NCBI GenBank assembly: GCA_944474755.1
Contig: OX104113.1
Span: forward strand, 68,097,944-68,161,943
Reading direction: 5' to 3'
DNA length: 64,000 nucleotides
From: Limnoperna fortunei
Taxonomy: Eukaryota > Mollusca > Bivalvia > Mytilida > Modiolidae
Part shown: positions 33,551 through 46,000 of the stretch, in pieces
How positions within the stretch are numbered: the first letter of the stretch is position 1
Layout: every line of letters starts with the position of its first letter
Notes under the pieces: generated by a model
Told to the model about the DNA's origin: nothing
The model's database searches: none
The model's input: the letters and a program-made list of their open reading frames with translations, nothing else
Position numbers and translations under genes: made by a program

Positions 33551-33633
33551 AGAATTCTAAAATAATAAAACATCGGAATAGTATTGAACCAATTTTGTGT
33601 AACAATATACCTTTGGATTTTCTAACTTTCTTA

Positions 33634-33636
33634 AAA

Positions 33637-33675
<39 letters not shown>

Positions 33676-33784
33676 ATGAATGAATGAATGAATGAATGAA
33701 TGAATGAATGAATGAATGAATGAATGAATGAATGAATGAATGAATGAATGAATGAATAAATAAATAAATAAATAAATAAATAAA
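33634..33784. repeat. Compound (AAAT)n(GAAT)n(AAAT)n microsatellite, unit 2
   Basis: Same compound structure as 24044-24174 but with more GAAT repeats. Unit 2 also has CTTTGGATTTTCTAA just before it that unit 1 lacks. Confidence 0.95.
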
Positions 33785-34103
33785 AATATGCTGTTTATTC
33801 TAAATTCTAATTCTTTTCTTTAATATTTTTTCAGTGACAGAATATTTTTTGCTGAAACACTTTAAGTCAGTAAGTCAGTATGAGTTTTTACCCGGAAGAA
33901 TGCTTGTAATTTTTTAATAGATTTTTCTGTGATAGTTGCCCGGAAGAAATTTTCATTGGTACATTTAGTTTAAGAGATGCGAATATCAGCTGAAGATGAT
34001 GTATAAGATGTTAATTCTATACTGAATTTATTAAATAACGTACTGTACTGTAATAAATTTTACTGTTTTTATGAAATGCTAGCAATTTTGCAACACGTTG
34101 TAG

Positions 34104-35501
34104 ATGGCTGCAAATGATACAGAATTGAAAGTTCACAATAAAGAAGATCTTTATGAAAATACGAATATTGGAGCTGGATCTAAATCACTAGTTTATAATC
34201 AAGGAAACAGCGAAGGTAACTACGAAGATTTGCGTTTTTCTGACCAAAACGTAGATCAACAAAATGTTTATTCACTGCCACTTAAAACACTGTCTATTAG
34301 AAAATGGAAAGTTACAGTAGCAATATTGATGGCATTATGTATAGGACTTGTAGCCGCATTTGTTTCAGTATTGGCCTCATTTGTGTCCAGAAATATATCT
34401 CCCTGCGCTGGTATTGAATGTCTGTATAATGGTACTTGTTTTGTAAAGGATGATCACGGATTATGCAACTGTAAACAAGGGTTTTACGGAACAAGATGTG
34501 AAACGACTCCGTGTGCGAATATAACTTGCCATAATGGTGGCACATGCTATATACAGGCGTTTCAACCACGATGTTCATGCCACAATGGTTTTTCTGGACG
34601 CGACTGCAGCATCACGCCCTGTACAAGTGCTCCATGTCTACACAACGGTAAGTGTTCATATAACATCAGAAGTTCTATTCCTAAATGTAGTTGTATGAAC
34701 GGATTTTCGGGGACATTTTGTGAATTAACACCATGTTTTAGTTCACCGTGTCATAATAATGGCAATTGTAGTGTCTCAGGATCAGGGTATAGATGTTATT
34801 GTGATAAAGGATTTTCCGGCAGTAATTGTCAGTTAACGCCATGTTCAACTTTTCCATGTACTGGAAATGGAACATGCACCGTCACTGGTTATGGCTACAT
34901 ATGCTTTTGTGAAGATGGATATTGTACAAAATCGCCATGCTCAAGTTCACCATGCAGAAATGGTGGGACGTGCTCATCTATTAATAATCGTACATTTACA
35001 TGTCGCTGCACAAATGGGTTCTTTGGAATACAGTGCGAAAATTATTTCTGCGACCTAGATAATGATACAAATTGTATGTTTATTCAGGACTTAAATGATA
35101 ACTACGATTGGACCCGTCAATCAGGGCGTACTCCAAGTGATGACACGGGGCCGTCAAGTGCCTATGAAGGAAATTACTATTTTTATTTTGAGACCACAGG
35201 ATCGATGAAGGGCGATAAAGCAAGACTTATTTCAAGAAGCTTTAGACTTAAGTCTGCAGGATGTTTAAAATTTTATTATCATATGTATGGAACTGCAATG
35301 GGAACACTTAATGTATATCAGGAGGACACTTTGATATGGTCCCAAAACGGCAACAAAGGGAACAGCTGGTTTCCCTGCGCGGTAAATCTGACAAAGCGAA
35401 GTAATGAGTTTACTCAAATAACTTTTGAAGCAATTCGTGGTAACGGTTTTGAAAGCGATATAGCAATTGATGACATTCATTTCTATCCAACAAGTTGTTA
35501 A
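34104..35501 (+). CDS. Type II membrane protein with six EGF-like repeats and a MAM domain, copy 2 (465 aa)
   Basis: Tandem paralogue of 24492-25892 with the same tail, helix, six EGF-like repeats (fifth shortened) and MAM domain. Differences from copy 1 are few and mostly single: Lys12Asn, Pro26Ser, Asp38Gly, Thr77Ala, Ala92Ser, Ala159Ser, Phe188Ile/Gly189Arg, Gln217His, Ala299Thr and Gln390Lys. The exception is a clustered change in the MAM domain (TSSPVSNG replaced by TTGSMKG, one residue shorter, 35190-35213). All cysteines are kept and there is no stop, so both copies look functional. The start context and upstream ~400 bases match copy 1, so similar regulation is likely unless the differing microsatellite length matters. 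Confidence 0.85.
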   Translation: MAANDTELKVHNKEDLYENTNIGAGSKSLVYNQGNSEGNYEDLRFSDQNVDQQNVYSLPLKTLSIRKWKVTVAILMALCIGLVAAFVSVLASFVSRNISPCAGIECLYNGTCFVKDDHGLCNCKQGFYGTRCETTPCANITCHNGGTCYIQAFQPRCSCHNGFSGRDCSITPCTSAPCLHNGKCSYNIRSSIPKCSCMNGFSGTFCELTPCFSSPCHNNGNCSVSGSGYRCYCDKGFSGSNCQLTPCSTFPCTGNGTCTVTGYGYICFCEDGYCTKSPCSSSPCRNGGTCSSINNRTFTCRCTNGFFGIQCENYFCDLDNDTNCMFIQDLNDNYDWTRQSGRTPSDDTGPSSAYEGNYYFYFETTGSMKGDKARLISRSFRLKSAGCLKFYYHMYGTAMGTLNVYQEDTLIWSQNGNKGNSWFPCAVNLTKRSNEFTQITFEAIRGNGFESDIAIDDIHFYPTSC

Positions 35502-36314
35502 TGCATACAGGAGATAATAAGAAATTTACTAACAAATGTAAATTTATGGCTAAAGTGTATTAACATAACTCTTTAATTTGGTTACGTACATGTACTTTAC
35601 TATAGAATGCAAATATAACTATCTTCCTCAAAGTTGTCACTTAAAAATCGATTTATATGTTTTTTCGGTCGAAGTTGTGTGTACCCATAATTTAGACAGT
35701 TTACTGTCTCTCCGTTCATCTACGACTTCTCATCAGTTTTAACTTTATTTAACACCACAGGTGTCAATGATGAATCAAAATCTTCCTTGTGTTCAGATGT
35801 GTTCATGTTTCTTAATAGTTAGTATGATGGTTATAGTGTTTTTAAGTCACTGGTGAATCAAAATCATACTTGTGTTCATGTTTCTTAATAGTTAGTATGA
35901 TGGTTATAGCGTTTGTAAATTTTCTATAAGTGATTGCTCTGTAATTTAGTAGATTTTGTTCTTTTTATTACTAATGGGTATCTTTTTTTAAGTTGTTGGT
36001 AAATGCTAAATCTATTATCAGGCAAAAAATGATTACAGATATATCATTGCAGTTAAGTAAGGATTCAGCAATACACATGAAGAGGTATCGTAGCTTATTG
36101 TTAGTAATTTCAAATATCATAATTTTAGTTCTCAAACGTTTACATGTGAAAAAGTATTCCACACTTAAATTAAGTTTGTCCTGTCACAGCTGCACTTTTT
36201 ATATCTTTACGATATTTACAGCAACTTTATAATTTATTATATACATGTAAACAGAAATATTTCTGTGACTTAATTTGTAATATACATTATGCATGATGCA
36301 CAATTCGTTTAAAC

Positions 36315-36440
36315 AGGTTTGGCCTTGATAGCCGTGAGGTTATAAAGTAGTTAGTCTACAATTAACCACGTGCATGTAATCATTGGGGTTGAGGGTTATA
36401 GTTTTACTGCGTCCTCCCCAATGAAAACAGGACGACGCGC
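36315..36440 (+). mobile_element. SINE, degraded and tail-deleted (unit 2 copy)
   Basis: Counterpart of 26931-27100. A deletion of about 110 bases joins GGACGACGCGC straight to ATTAATACAAAC. Confidence 0.6.
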
Positions 36441-36688
36441 ATTAATACAAACTTAAAAGTACAAATGCAAGTTTAAAGTGGGGCGTTTTACTTATGAGTC
36501 ATTTCTGAAGGAAATATTAATTTAAATATATTCAATGTATATTAACAAAGTAAAACATGCTTTATCATTGACCTATATTTTCAGATTTATGTGATATATT
36601 ACAGCATGCTAATTAAAGTAATGTTGTGCTTACCTCCATTGATTTTATATTTAGGGTTTTTAGATTGCGATATCAATGAAATACAGAC

Positions 36689-37879
36689 ATATTGCATGTA
36701 GAGGCTTTTGTTTTTTCAAACACTTCACACAAAATCATGAAATTCTTGAACGTTTTATGTTTATAAATTGTCGAAGTATTTAAGAAATCAGTAGCTTTTC
36801 CACACATTTTGTGGGTGTTGACATAATGTAGATATTACAGCCTATAGGTTATGCTATATAAAGTTACTGAAAAATATCACTTTAAAATATGAAAACATTG
36901 AAATGGACTTGTTCGCCATTTTTTTAAGGCAACAATGTGTGTACAAAACGTCGTGATGACGTACGTTTCCCACCCTGTATTGAAACGTTGGATTTTTTTT
37001 AGTAGTAATCACACCTTTCGGCAGTTAATGGTGGACTGTCCCTGCAGAAACAAAATTAATAGCTTAAATTATGGTTTTATAAAAACAATGTCTCTATTTT
37101 CAAGAAAATGAATGTCACATAGTTCATAAATTACATTTTAATTAAGAATAAATATATTTGTTGAAAGGACCGCAAGCTAGTTTTATTTGTATAGCGCTTA
37201 TACGCCATCTTGCAGCATAACAAGCCGTCAAAAGACTAAAGCCACGAAGTAACGAATACATTCTTGGAACTGGTAGCGCATACCAAGATATACATGGTCT
37301 TTTAGTCTTTGCTGATTATGCCACAAGTTTTTAGAGTTTTGTGGAAACCTCTTTTTTCAGATCTTACTTTTTTGCCTTTACTTACTTATTGGTCTATTAT
37401 GAATCATAAACGTCTGAAGTAATGATTTTAGAACCCTGCTATCTAATTGAAATGACTGACATAAACTGCGAGTGATCATGTATTTGGTCCGTAATCGGGT
37501 AAATCAAAGACATCTTAATTACTTATTGCAGCACTACTGTATAACCAGGACGGATTGTCTGTGTCAGGAAAATAGGTTTCGATAGGCTGGCCTGAATAAC
37601 TATTGACAATATGCTTGAAGGGAACAAACCCAGCATATTGGTCTAATACATATAAAGCATTGCATTATGTTTTCTTTACAATTCTTGATGTAACTCAATT
37701 CTGATTGGACAACGTTAATAATTTTATGGCATCAATTCCACGATTGCAAGCGCATACCTTATTTCCGGTAAACTTCCATTTTAATCAGTCAATTTAGATT
37801 TTTATTTCCGTAGCATTAGACTGGCGATAACCGTAATGTATTTGAATATTTGCGGGTATCAATTGGTGATATGAAGGTT
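36689..37879. other. Intergenic, no gene seen
   Basis: AT-rich sequence after the duplication. It contains TATAGCGCTTATACGCC near 37190, resembling a retroposon 3' end. No coding frame of note. Confidence 0.35.
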
Positions 37880-38155
37880 TAAGCAATCTTTAAACAATCT
37901 GCTTTCACTAATGTTAAACAATATTATTTATAGTTCCGTTAAACAACACTTGCAACGCTGAAAAAAACCTTGTATATTGATGCTTTAAACAGGACTACTA
38001 TTTGCTACCTTAAAAACATTGCTTTACATCATGTTAAACATCGCTTTTTCGGCCACCTTAAGCAACAGCCACGTTAAACATAATACTTTCAGCGACGTAC
38101 ATGTAAAACAATCATACTTTCAGCAACTTAAAACAATAATACTTGTATAATATCG
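37880..38155. repeat. Degenerate tandem array of ~20-30-bp units
   Basis: Variants of 'acnttaaacaat..tactttcagc' recur about every 20-30 bases (GTTAAACAATATT, GTTAAACAACACTT, CTTTAAACAGG, GTTAAACATCGCTTT, GTTAAACATAATACTTTCAGC, GTAAAACAATCATACTTTCAGC, CTTAAAACAATAATACTT). Confidence 0.6.
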
Positions 38156-38159
38156 TCTG

Positions 38160-38480
38160 CGATCTCTTTTCCTGCAGATAACACTATTGTCAGGAGCGGC
38201 AGGAAGAACATCCATCGTTATCTTAGGATCGAGAAGTGAAAGGAAGGTTGCTCTCTGTGATAACTAATCTTGCACAAAAATCAGTGTATCTGTTGATAAG
38301 AATGCAAAATCGTTCCATGTATCAGGTTGTAGTCGTCACACAAAACCCTGAGCATCCTTATTATAGATGACCTTATATTCTATTCCTTATATTTGGTTTA
38401 TGTTTTTGTTTTATGTAATTTCTAACTGACTTGTTGTAACTATTATATGATACATTGTAAATACAATGTCCAAAAAAAAA
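38160..38480. repeat. Dispersed repeat R2, with empty insertion site
   Basis: Similar to 50560-50900 (TTTTCCTGCAGATAACACTA, TGTGATAACT, ATAAGAA..AAT). Here TTTTCCTG (38167-38174) runs straight into CAGATAACAC, whereas at 42.7-50.6 kb the same site is split by a transposon. Confidence 0.7.
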
Positions 38481-38749
38481 TAACAATGTTAATAGAATTT
38501 CTAATTAAGACACATGAGTGGCTCTCAAACCCCAAACATATTTAAAATACAAATGATTAGAAAGTCGTACAGCTCTTATCATCGAATACGCACATGTTGT
38601 GTTTGTTTGATAAGTGTTATTTAACCAAAATCACAATCAAACGACTTGCATCATTTTGGTGAAAAGTAGTGTGACACGATGAAAAAAGATCAAAATAATT
38701 TTAAGACCTATAAGTATACATGTGACTTTTTTCGAATTGCTTCTTTAAA

Positions 38750-39201
38750 CATCCTAACAAGTCAGGGTTTCTGTGTCCACATGTATCCACGAAACCCTGA
38801 CAAACAGCTAGAAAATTCCCGGGCTAGAAGTCACAATTTTTATTGGCTACATCATACCTTAATGTAGCCAATCAAAAGCTCGCTTTCATTCACGACTTGG
38901 TTAGGGATATCCCGATGTCGATTGTAAATAAACCAAACGGATGTGTTGCATAGACCATGTGAAAATCAGTGTATTTTGTACAGTCGTGTTAATAGTTTGT
39001 TATTACCGCGTTATTTATTAGTTGCGCTACGTTTTCTTCCCATTCAAAAATGAGTAAGAATGACTACTGCCAAACACTTGCTTCTTTCAAGCAATTTCAT
39101 TAGTTGATATTGACGTCATATGAAAATCTTCTAGCCCGGGAATTTCCTAGCTAAGTTTGTCAGGACACATGTGGACACAGAAACCCTGACTTGTGAGGAT
39201 G
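38750..39201. mobile_element. MITE, 452 bp, family T (CATCCT..CAAGTCAGGG ends)
   Basis: Left end CATCCTAACAAGTCAGGG and right end CCCTGACTTGTGAGGATG are inverted copies continuing for about 75 bases to CCCGGGCTAGAAG / CTTCTAGCCCGGG. Flanks are TCTTTAAA (38742-38749) and ACTTTAAA (39202-39209), a 7-of-8 target duplication. There is a subterminal palindrome GTCAGGGTTTC/GAAACCCTGAC in the left end. No coding frame. Confidence 0.85.
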
Positions 39202-39506
39202 ACTTTAAAAAACTCACTATAGTAAATACAGTTTAGTGAAATATGATTTAGTTTATATTTGTCAATTAGCATATTAAATTGTTTTAACTAATATTTTTAT
39301 TTTATATTTGAACATCTGTTATAAATGTACTCAGATAACTTTGAACAAATAAATGCAAAATTTACGCTTTTGCACAATATATTTCTATTTCAAGTGTTTT
39401 TGCTTGAGATAACATTTATCTAACTTTCTTTCGATGTCAAAAATATTCTTCTCATTCCAGTTTATTGCGGAAAAAAACCAGCGCATGTTTTTATATGATA
39501 CGATGA

Positions 39507-39772
39507 ATGAAAGGTCCCTGACACGATTTAATGCAGCCGCTTATTTCTTAAGTAATTAGTTTTATACTTCCAAATGGGGCATTTCAACAACTTTGTACAA
39601 CTAATGTCTGTATATCTTTGAATATTATACAAAAAATCCACAATTGTTACTACAATAGGAACTTGGTGTCTAAATTCTTGACACAAAATCAATACATATG
39701 GGAAAAGTAATAAGCAACGAATTTACTTAAAAAATTAGCGGCTGCATTAAATCGTGTCAGGGACCTTTCATT
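39507..39772. mobile_element. MITE, 266 bp, long inverted ends
   Basis: ATGAAAGGTCCCTGACACGA at the left is mirrored at the right (TCGTGTCAGGGACCTTTCAT). The arms continue through TTTAATGCAGCCGCT for about 35 perfect bases and then more weakly to about 55. No clear target duplication and no coding frame. Different family from the MITE at 38750. Confidence 0.85.
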
Positions 39773-40188
39773 TTGATCAGATCTTTAAGCCTAGTTGTAA
39801 GTGGCATATGAGGGATGGCCGTGTAGAGTGGCGAAAATTAAAGGTTTTAATCCTCTTACACTGGGAAGGACATCCAGACCTCAACATATCTGCCATGTCT
39901 TTTGAATTTTTTTAGTATCCACAATTCGTTTTTGCCACTTCTGTAGTAGCGAGTGGAACTGTATTTTTGAAGCTCCGTTTTTATTGTTGTTAAACTATGG
40001 GTCATGATTTTTATAGAGGTTTGGTGGTAGACTTCGATGATCCTTCTATAAAACGCTATTTGTATTTTGTTGTTTGGTATCCGATACAAGGATCACTCCC
40101 TTCGACCAAACTATGCCTTTACCGATTTGTGAGACACTTTGTCTAGTAACAATCTACCAACATGTCAAATATCAAAAGCCTATCTCAC

Positions 40189-40310
40189 TGAAGGTCGGGG
40201 TTTTTCCGCGTACTCTGGATTCCTCCACTAATAACAACTGGACGCCATGCATCCAGCTGAAAAATTGCTGAAAGTGGCATTAACACCATTCAAACAAGCA
40301 AAAAAAAAAC
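40189..40310 (+). mobile_element. SINE 3' half
   Basis: AAGGTCGGGGTTTTTCCGCG through CTGGACGCCATGCATCCAGC to TTCAAACAAGCAAAAAAAAA. 5' truncated. Confidence 0.7.
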
Positions 40311-41884
40311 AATCAAAGACCTATCTCAAGAAAAGATAGCACAGTTATATCGCAGACACGAAGTAGTCACTCAAAAAGCAATAATGTGACCTTTGGGGTT
40401 CAAAGTTAAGGGTCAACTTCCATTGAATGCGATACATCGATGAGTTATAATCTACCCACATGCCAAATTTTAAAAAGCCTACCTGAAGATAAAAGGTATA
40501 GCCTGGATACGATTGGTTATGAACGGACGGACAGACAGACACACAACAATATGGCGACCCTCTTTAACCTCTTTCACCAAAAACCCACTCCTCCAAAAAA
40601 TGAAAAGTGGAATGCACCACTAGATATGCCTATCTAATATATCCTAAAAGTGTATTAGGATGCGACTTGCAGTTTCATAGAAATTTAGGTAACACATTTT
40701 GCCGTTAAGAAGAAGGAAAAGAAGAGGAAGTAAATTATCAGACAAAAACAATATGTCTTCCAATTTCGTTTGAGATACATAGTGATAAGAGGTGCATACA
40801 TTCAAATGTATACAGACACGAAGCATAGTTTGAAAGCTTTTCTGCGACTGTTATTGTGTATCGCAATTTGTTGACTGCATATATTACTATTCTGCTTTAT
40901 ATAAACCCCGAATATTAAATATATTATTTAAACGCAGTAGTTTATTACGTTACAAATTAATAAAGTGATTCCTTATGCAATCGATTAGCAGTATACCTAA
41001 TAGTATTAAACAAAATCCTATTTCTTGTTTTAATCGTATCATTGCGCTGGTTTATATCGTATCCTACTTTCTCTGACTATGAATTTAAAATGAAATTAAT
41101 ATTGTTATGCAGTAGGTTAAAGATACACTTTTGGCACAAATACAAAAGCTAAATGAATATTCTATGTACTAAAAATGTAGATTGAACCAAATAATGTCAT
41201 AAAAGGTCATTTTATCATTTTAATTTTCAACTTTTGCGTTTTCCCACTTATTTAAGATTAGTTGGACAAAATCAAAATAAGAGATTAAAGAACTGCATAT
41301 TTCGATTCTCAAATCTATGCTTAATAATCTTTTAATATGTTTTATTCACTACATTAAATTTAAAACCTGAAAAATTGGGAAAACGTACCTGCGCCTTCAT
41401 CGTTTCGAACTTGTTTAGACCTTTTTTTCATCGTGTCATACTACTTTTCACAAAAATGATTCACCAAAGTCGGTTGATCGGTGTGAACACTTTTTGATAA
41501 CTTGTATCTAGTCATCAAACAATCTGTTTTTACATATTCATACATGCCATCCTATCATATTTACAACTCCAGTTCTACCAATTTGAATTTAGCTACCTTT
41601 TCTGAGGTCAATTGCCATGATAGGGACGAAAACTCGAATCCATGATTCTAGCAATATAAATAAATAAATTGTATAGGTCGAGTAACAGACTAATCGTAAC
41701 ACATAAGTAAATGTATATTGTACCTTATCTATAATTACACCTGCTATTTTTTTATGATATGTTTTTAATACGCGTTTTCCATTCCGTAAGAAGCCAAATC
41801 TGGAAAAACTGAAATTAACAATATACGTGACACTTTTTCTGCCCTGCTAGCAAATGATAGCATTGTCCACTAATTTCATATATT
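40311..41884. other. Intergenic, no gene seen
   Basis: AT-rich. Short open frames only, none with a recognisable motif. Confidence 0.35.
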
Positions 41885-42243
41885 GAAATGATACCTATAC
41901 AAGGTCAACCTTTACAGCAGCAAAATCGTTATACGAAGAGAACTTTCCTAATTACCGTGAACTGAATTACACATAAGAGCGCGTTTAACTCCATTTTATA
42001 CATTAGAGGAACTTGTCTTGTGTAGTCTTATTTTTAATGTAAACAATAATTGGTGGAAAAATCACAGTCCGGGCAGTGTCATTTTTAAAGGCTTAAGACG
42101 AACCATGATACTTATACAAAATCGTTAGAACTTTCTTAATTATCATGAATTGAAATACACCCTAGAGCGGCGCTTAGCTCCATTTGATATATACACCACT
42201 GGGCTTGTCTTGTGTAGTCTTATTTTTAATGTAAACAATAATA
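41885..42243. repeat. Two diverged ~150-170-bp direct repeats
   Basis: 41885-42053 and 42103-42243 share GATAC.TATACAA, AATCGTTA, AACTTTC.TAATTA, CTTGTCTTGTGTAGTCTTAT and TTTTTAATGTAAACAATAAT. Confidence 0.7.
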
Positions 42244-43083
42244 GATAAAAAAGCATATTTCCAAATGCTTAAGACGAACCATAAGAGCATTCAATTAATA
42301 TTTTTACGACTTAATGAAGTTAAGCAATAACCCTCAAAATCATACGTTAATAAACTAGAAATGAACAAAAACCTCAATATGCATGTTTCTCGGCCACGGT
42401 AATATATTTTGGACATTCAAATTTAGTTATTTTTTAATTGTTTATAACCTTTTGAAGTCTTTTTATAACCTATTTGTGAGTGACCTTATGTCAATTGCAG
42501 TAAATTACGCTATACATATAAGCTATTGCGAAAAGTATAAATTAAACAAACCTTTGAACAAGGGTAAAACAAATTCAACTTAGAATTGCTATCTATACTC
42601 TATAACTAGATGTTTTCCGTGCAATTAAAAAATACTGAAATAGCAATTTAGGTTGTTGTAAATGATAGACTATTATTAAAATTTTAGAATATAACTCCTA
42701 GTGTTTACGATCGCTTTTCCTGCATCCTCCCAAGTCAGGGGTTCTGAGTCCGCGTTCGCTCCATCATCACCCCTGACAACATACATATATGTTTGATACT
42801 TGTTCAAAATATTGAATATTGGTTAAGAAAGCATTTATAAATGCAAATGATAGAGATGTTAATATTATAGATATTTGGGCAAAACACATCAATGTAAAAA
42901 CTGCCCATTAATGATAATGAATGACTTATTTTACATAAGTAAAGTAGTTTATTGTTGTTTTGATGAAAGTAATGATAATAACGGTTGTCATAAAATAATA
43001 ATAATATGTATTTTTTGATTGGTGTCTTTGTATTATTTGTAATTGAATATTGATTATCTAATTGTTATTTTCTAACAAAGGAT

Positions 43084-46000
43084 ATGTGTGTCATAAATAA
43101 GAAAAGAAGTCTCAAAATTTCCTCATGGAATATCAATGGTTATAAATGCAAGGGTTACAACAAATTTTTAGATTCAGAGTTTTTAAACCTAGTAGATGGG
43201 TATGATATTTTCTGCCTTCAGGAGACACACTGCGATCTTGAAAATTGCTTAGAATTGAACGATTTTCTAAAACCTGTACATCTTATAAGACAAAAATCAA
43301 AGAAATCCAAAAAACGTTCAGGAGGGTTGTCAATTTATATTAGAAACTCCATAAGAGCAGGTATAAAATTTTTAAATCATGGTACAAATGATTTTATATG
43401 GCTACAATTGTCAAAGTCCTTTTTTGGAATGATGGAAGATCTTTTTATATGTTTTGTTTATGATCCACCAGAAAACTCATCTTTTTCCAAAAAATTGGAT
43501 TATGATATAATTGATCTCATTGAAGATGATATAAGTAAATATTCACAACTTGGTAATATCTTACTTGCTGGAGATTTAAATGCAAGAACTGCTGAACTTG
43601 CTGACCTTATATATATGGATTCAGATGATCACCTTCCCTTATATGATAACTATAAATATGACTCTTTATTACTGAATAGATTTAATAAAGATAAAATAAT
43701 TAATTCTCGGGGCAAGCAAATAACGTCACTTTGCATCTCAGCTAAATTGAGAATACTAAATGGTAGATCACTAGGAGACTCATTTGGTGCCTTTACATGC
43801 TATCAGCCCTTAGGGAGTAGCACTGTAGATTACATGATTGTATCAGAAGATCTTTTATCATCTATACTATATTTTAACATAAATAGGCTATATCCTGAAT
43901 TTTCTGATCATTGTCAGATTAGCTGTATGGTTAAATGTAATTTAGATAACCAGCAAATAAAAACAGAAGGTTTTAATATGCCAGAAAAATATATATGGGA
44001 TAAATATTCCCCAGAAAAGTTTCAATTGGCAATGAATTCAAAAGATATCCAAAACATGATTTTAAACTTTAATGATGCCTCTTATGAAGCATGTACTATA
44101 AATAAAGCAGCAGATGATTTAAACATGATTTTTACAACTGCTGCAGACCAATCATTAAAGAAAAAAGTTATAACATCAAACACTAAAAAGATATCCCATA
44201 AAATAAAGAAAAATAAACCTTGGTATGATAAAGATTTAGTGCAAATGAAAAGAGATTTAAATCAAAAACTTGATTTATTACATAAATTTGATAAAGACCC
44301 AATTATTCGGGGATCATTTTATAAGCATCTTAAATTGTTCAGAAAAGCAAGAAAGGTAAAAATTCGAAATTATCAGAAAAACATTATTAATGAATTAGAG
44401 AATTTATATGATCAAAACCCAAAAGCTTATTGGAATCTTTTAGATAAACTCAAAATGCAAAACAACAAAAATAATAAATCAGAGGAGACCAATATTGGGA
44501 CAGATGAGTGGTATAAATATTTTAAAGAATTAAATACTAACAATTATAATGTCAAAGAAATGTCTGAAAAACTCAAAATTCTAGAGAAGGACAATATTTT
44601 TAATGAGCTTGATTTTAAAATAAGTGAAAGTGAAATTATAAAAGCTATTAAATCATTAAAAAATGGAAAAGCATCGGGTTTTTCGAAAATAAATAATGAA
44701 ATGATCAAATATAGTCAAGGATATCTTCTAAAATCATTATGTAAAATGTTTAACTTAGTTTTTACAAATGGTATATACCCATCATCATGGGGAATTAGTT
44801 ATATTAATCCCTTACATAAAGCAGGATCAAAATTTGATCCAGGTAACTATAGGGGTATTGCTATTGGGGACAATATAGGCAAAGTTTTTAATCGTAATTT
44901 TAATAATAGATTATCCATTTTCTTAACTAATAAAAATATTATTACTAAAGAGCAAATTGGTTTTGTGGAAGGATGCAGAACCAGTGATCATATGTTTGTT
45001 CTTAAAACACTAATAGAAAAATATGTAAAACATGAATCAAAACCTTTATATGCATGTTTCGTGGATTTCAAAAAGGCCTTTGATTCAATTTCCCATATTC
45101 ATCTTCTATACAGACTCAGAATGGTGGGAATTGGATCAAGGTTCTACAATATCATTAAGTCTATGTATTCCAACTCATATGCATGTGTCAAGATAAATAA
45201 ACTTAGAACAGATTTGTTTAAATGTGATATAGGTGTAAGGCAAGGTGATAACCTTAGTCCTAATCTTTTTAATATTTTTATAAATGAATTGCCAAAATAT
45301 TTTGATAGTACATGTGATCCAGTTAACATTGGCACAATATCATTAAATTCATTATTATATGCTGATGATGTTGTTATATTGTCCACCTCAGAGAAAGGCC
45401 TTCAAAATTGTTTAAATAAATTATCTCTATTTACAAATGATTCACAGATGAAGATAAATATAAACAAGACAAAAGTCTTAGTTTTTAATAAATCTGGAAA
45501 AAAGTCATCAATTAAAATTAAATTAGGAGATGAAATAATAGAAAATGTCCAGCAGTATAAATATTTGGGTGTAATATTCTCCTCATCAGGTAGCTTCTCA
45601 GCAGCGAAAGAAAATATATTAAATAAAAGTAATAAGGCTTATTTTAAGTTGAAGAATGCATTTGTAAATAATATACCAAATGCAAAAATTATGATGCATA
45701 TATACAATCATACAATAAAGCCAATCATTTTATATGGCTCTGAAATATGGGGATGCTTTTCCCAGACAAAATATATGAACAACTTTGACAAATGTATTAA
45801 AAGAGATATTGATTCATTAATTCTAGAAAGAAATCATACAAAATTTTGTAAATATGCCCTTGGGGTTAGAAAGACAACATCAAATGATGGATGTCGTGGT
45901 GAACTTGGTAGTTTGCCTATATTATATTATATATTAATAAATATGGTCAAGTACTGGTGTCACTTGGCTAAAGATTTAAATAGTACAAATTTGTTATTGC

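Larger units (their letters stand above)
27392..36688 (+). repeat. Tandem duplication, unit 2 (9.3 kb)
   Basis: Head-to-tail copy of 20935-27391. It is longer because of the Penelope-like insert (about 2.0 kb) and the ~1.08-kb repeat flanking it (28107-29190 and 31166-32254). Smaller deletions are present, for example in the SINE near 36440. The end GATATCAATGAAATACAG is followed by single-copy-looking sequence. Confidence 0.85.

Noticed and set aside
37880..38155. CRISPR-like regularly spaced repeats
   Set aside because: Units are degenerate, spacing is irregular and this is eukaryotic DNA; it is a decayed tandem array.
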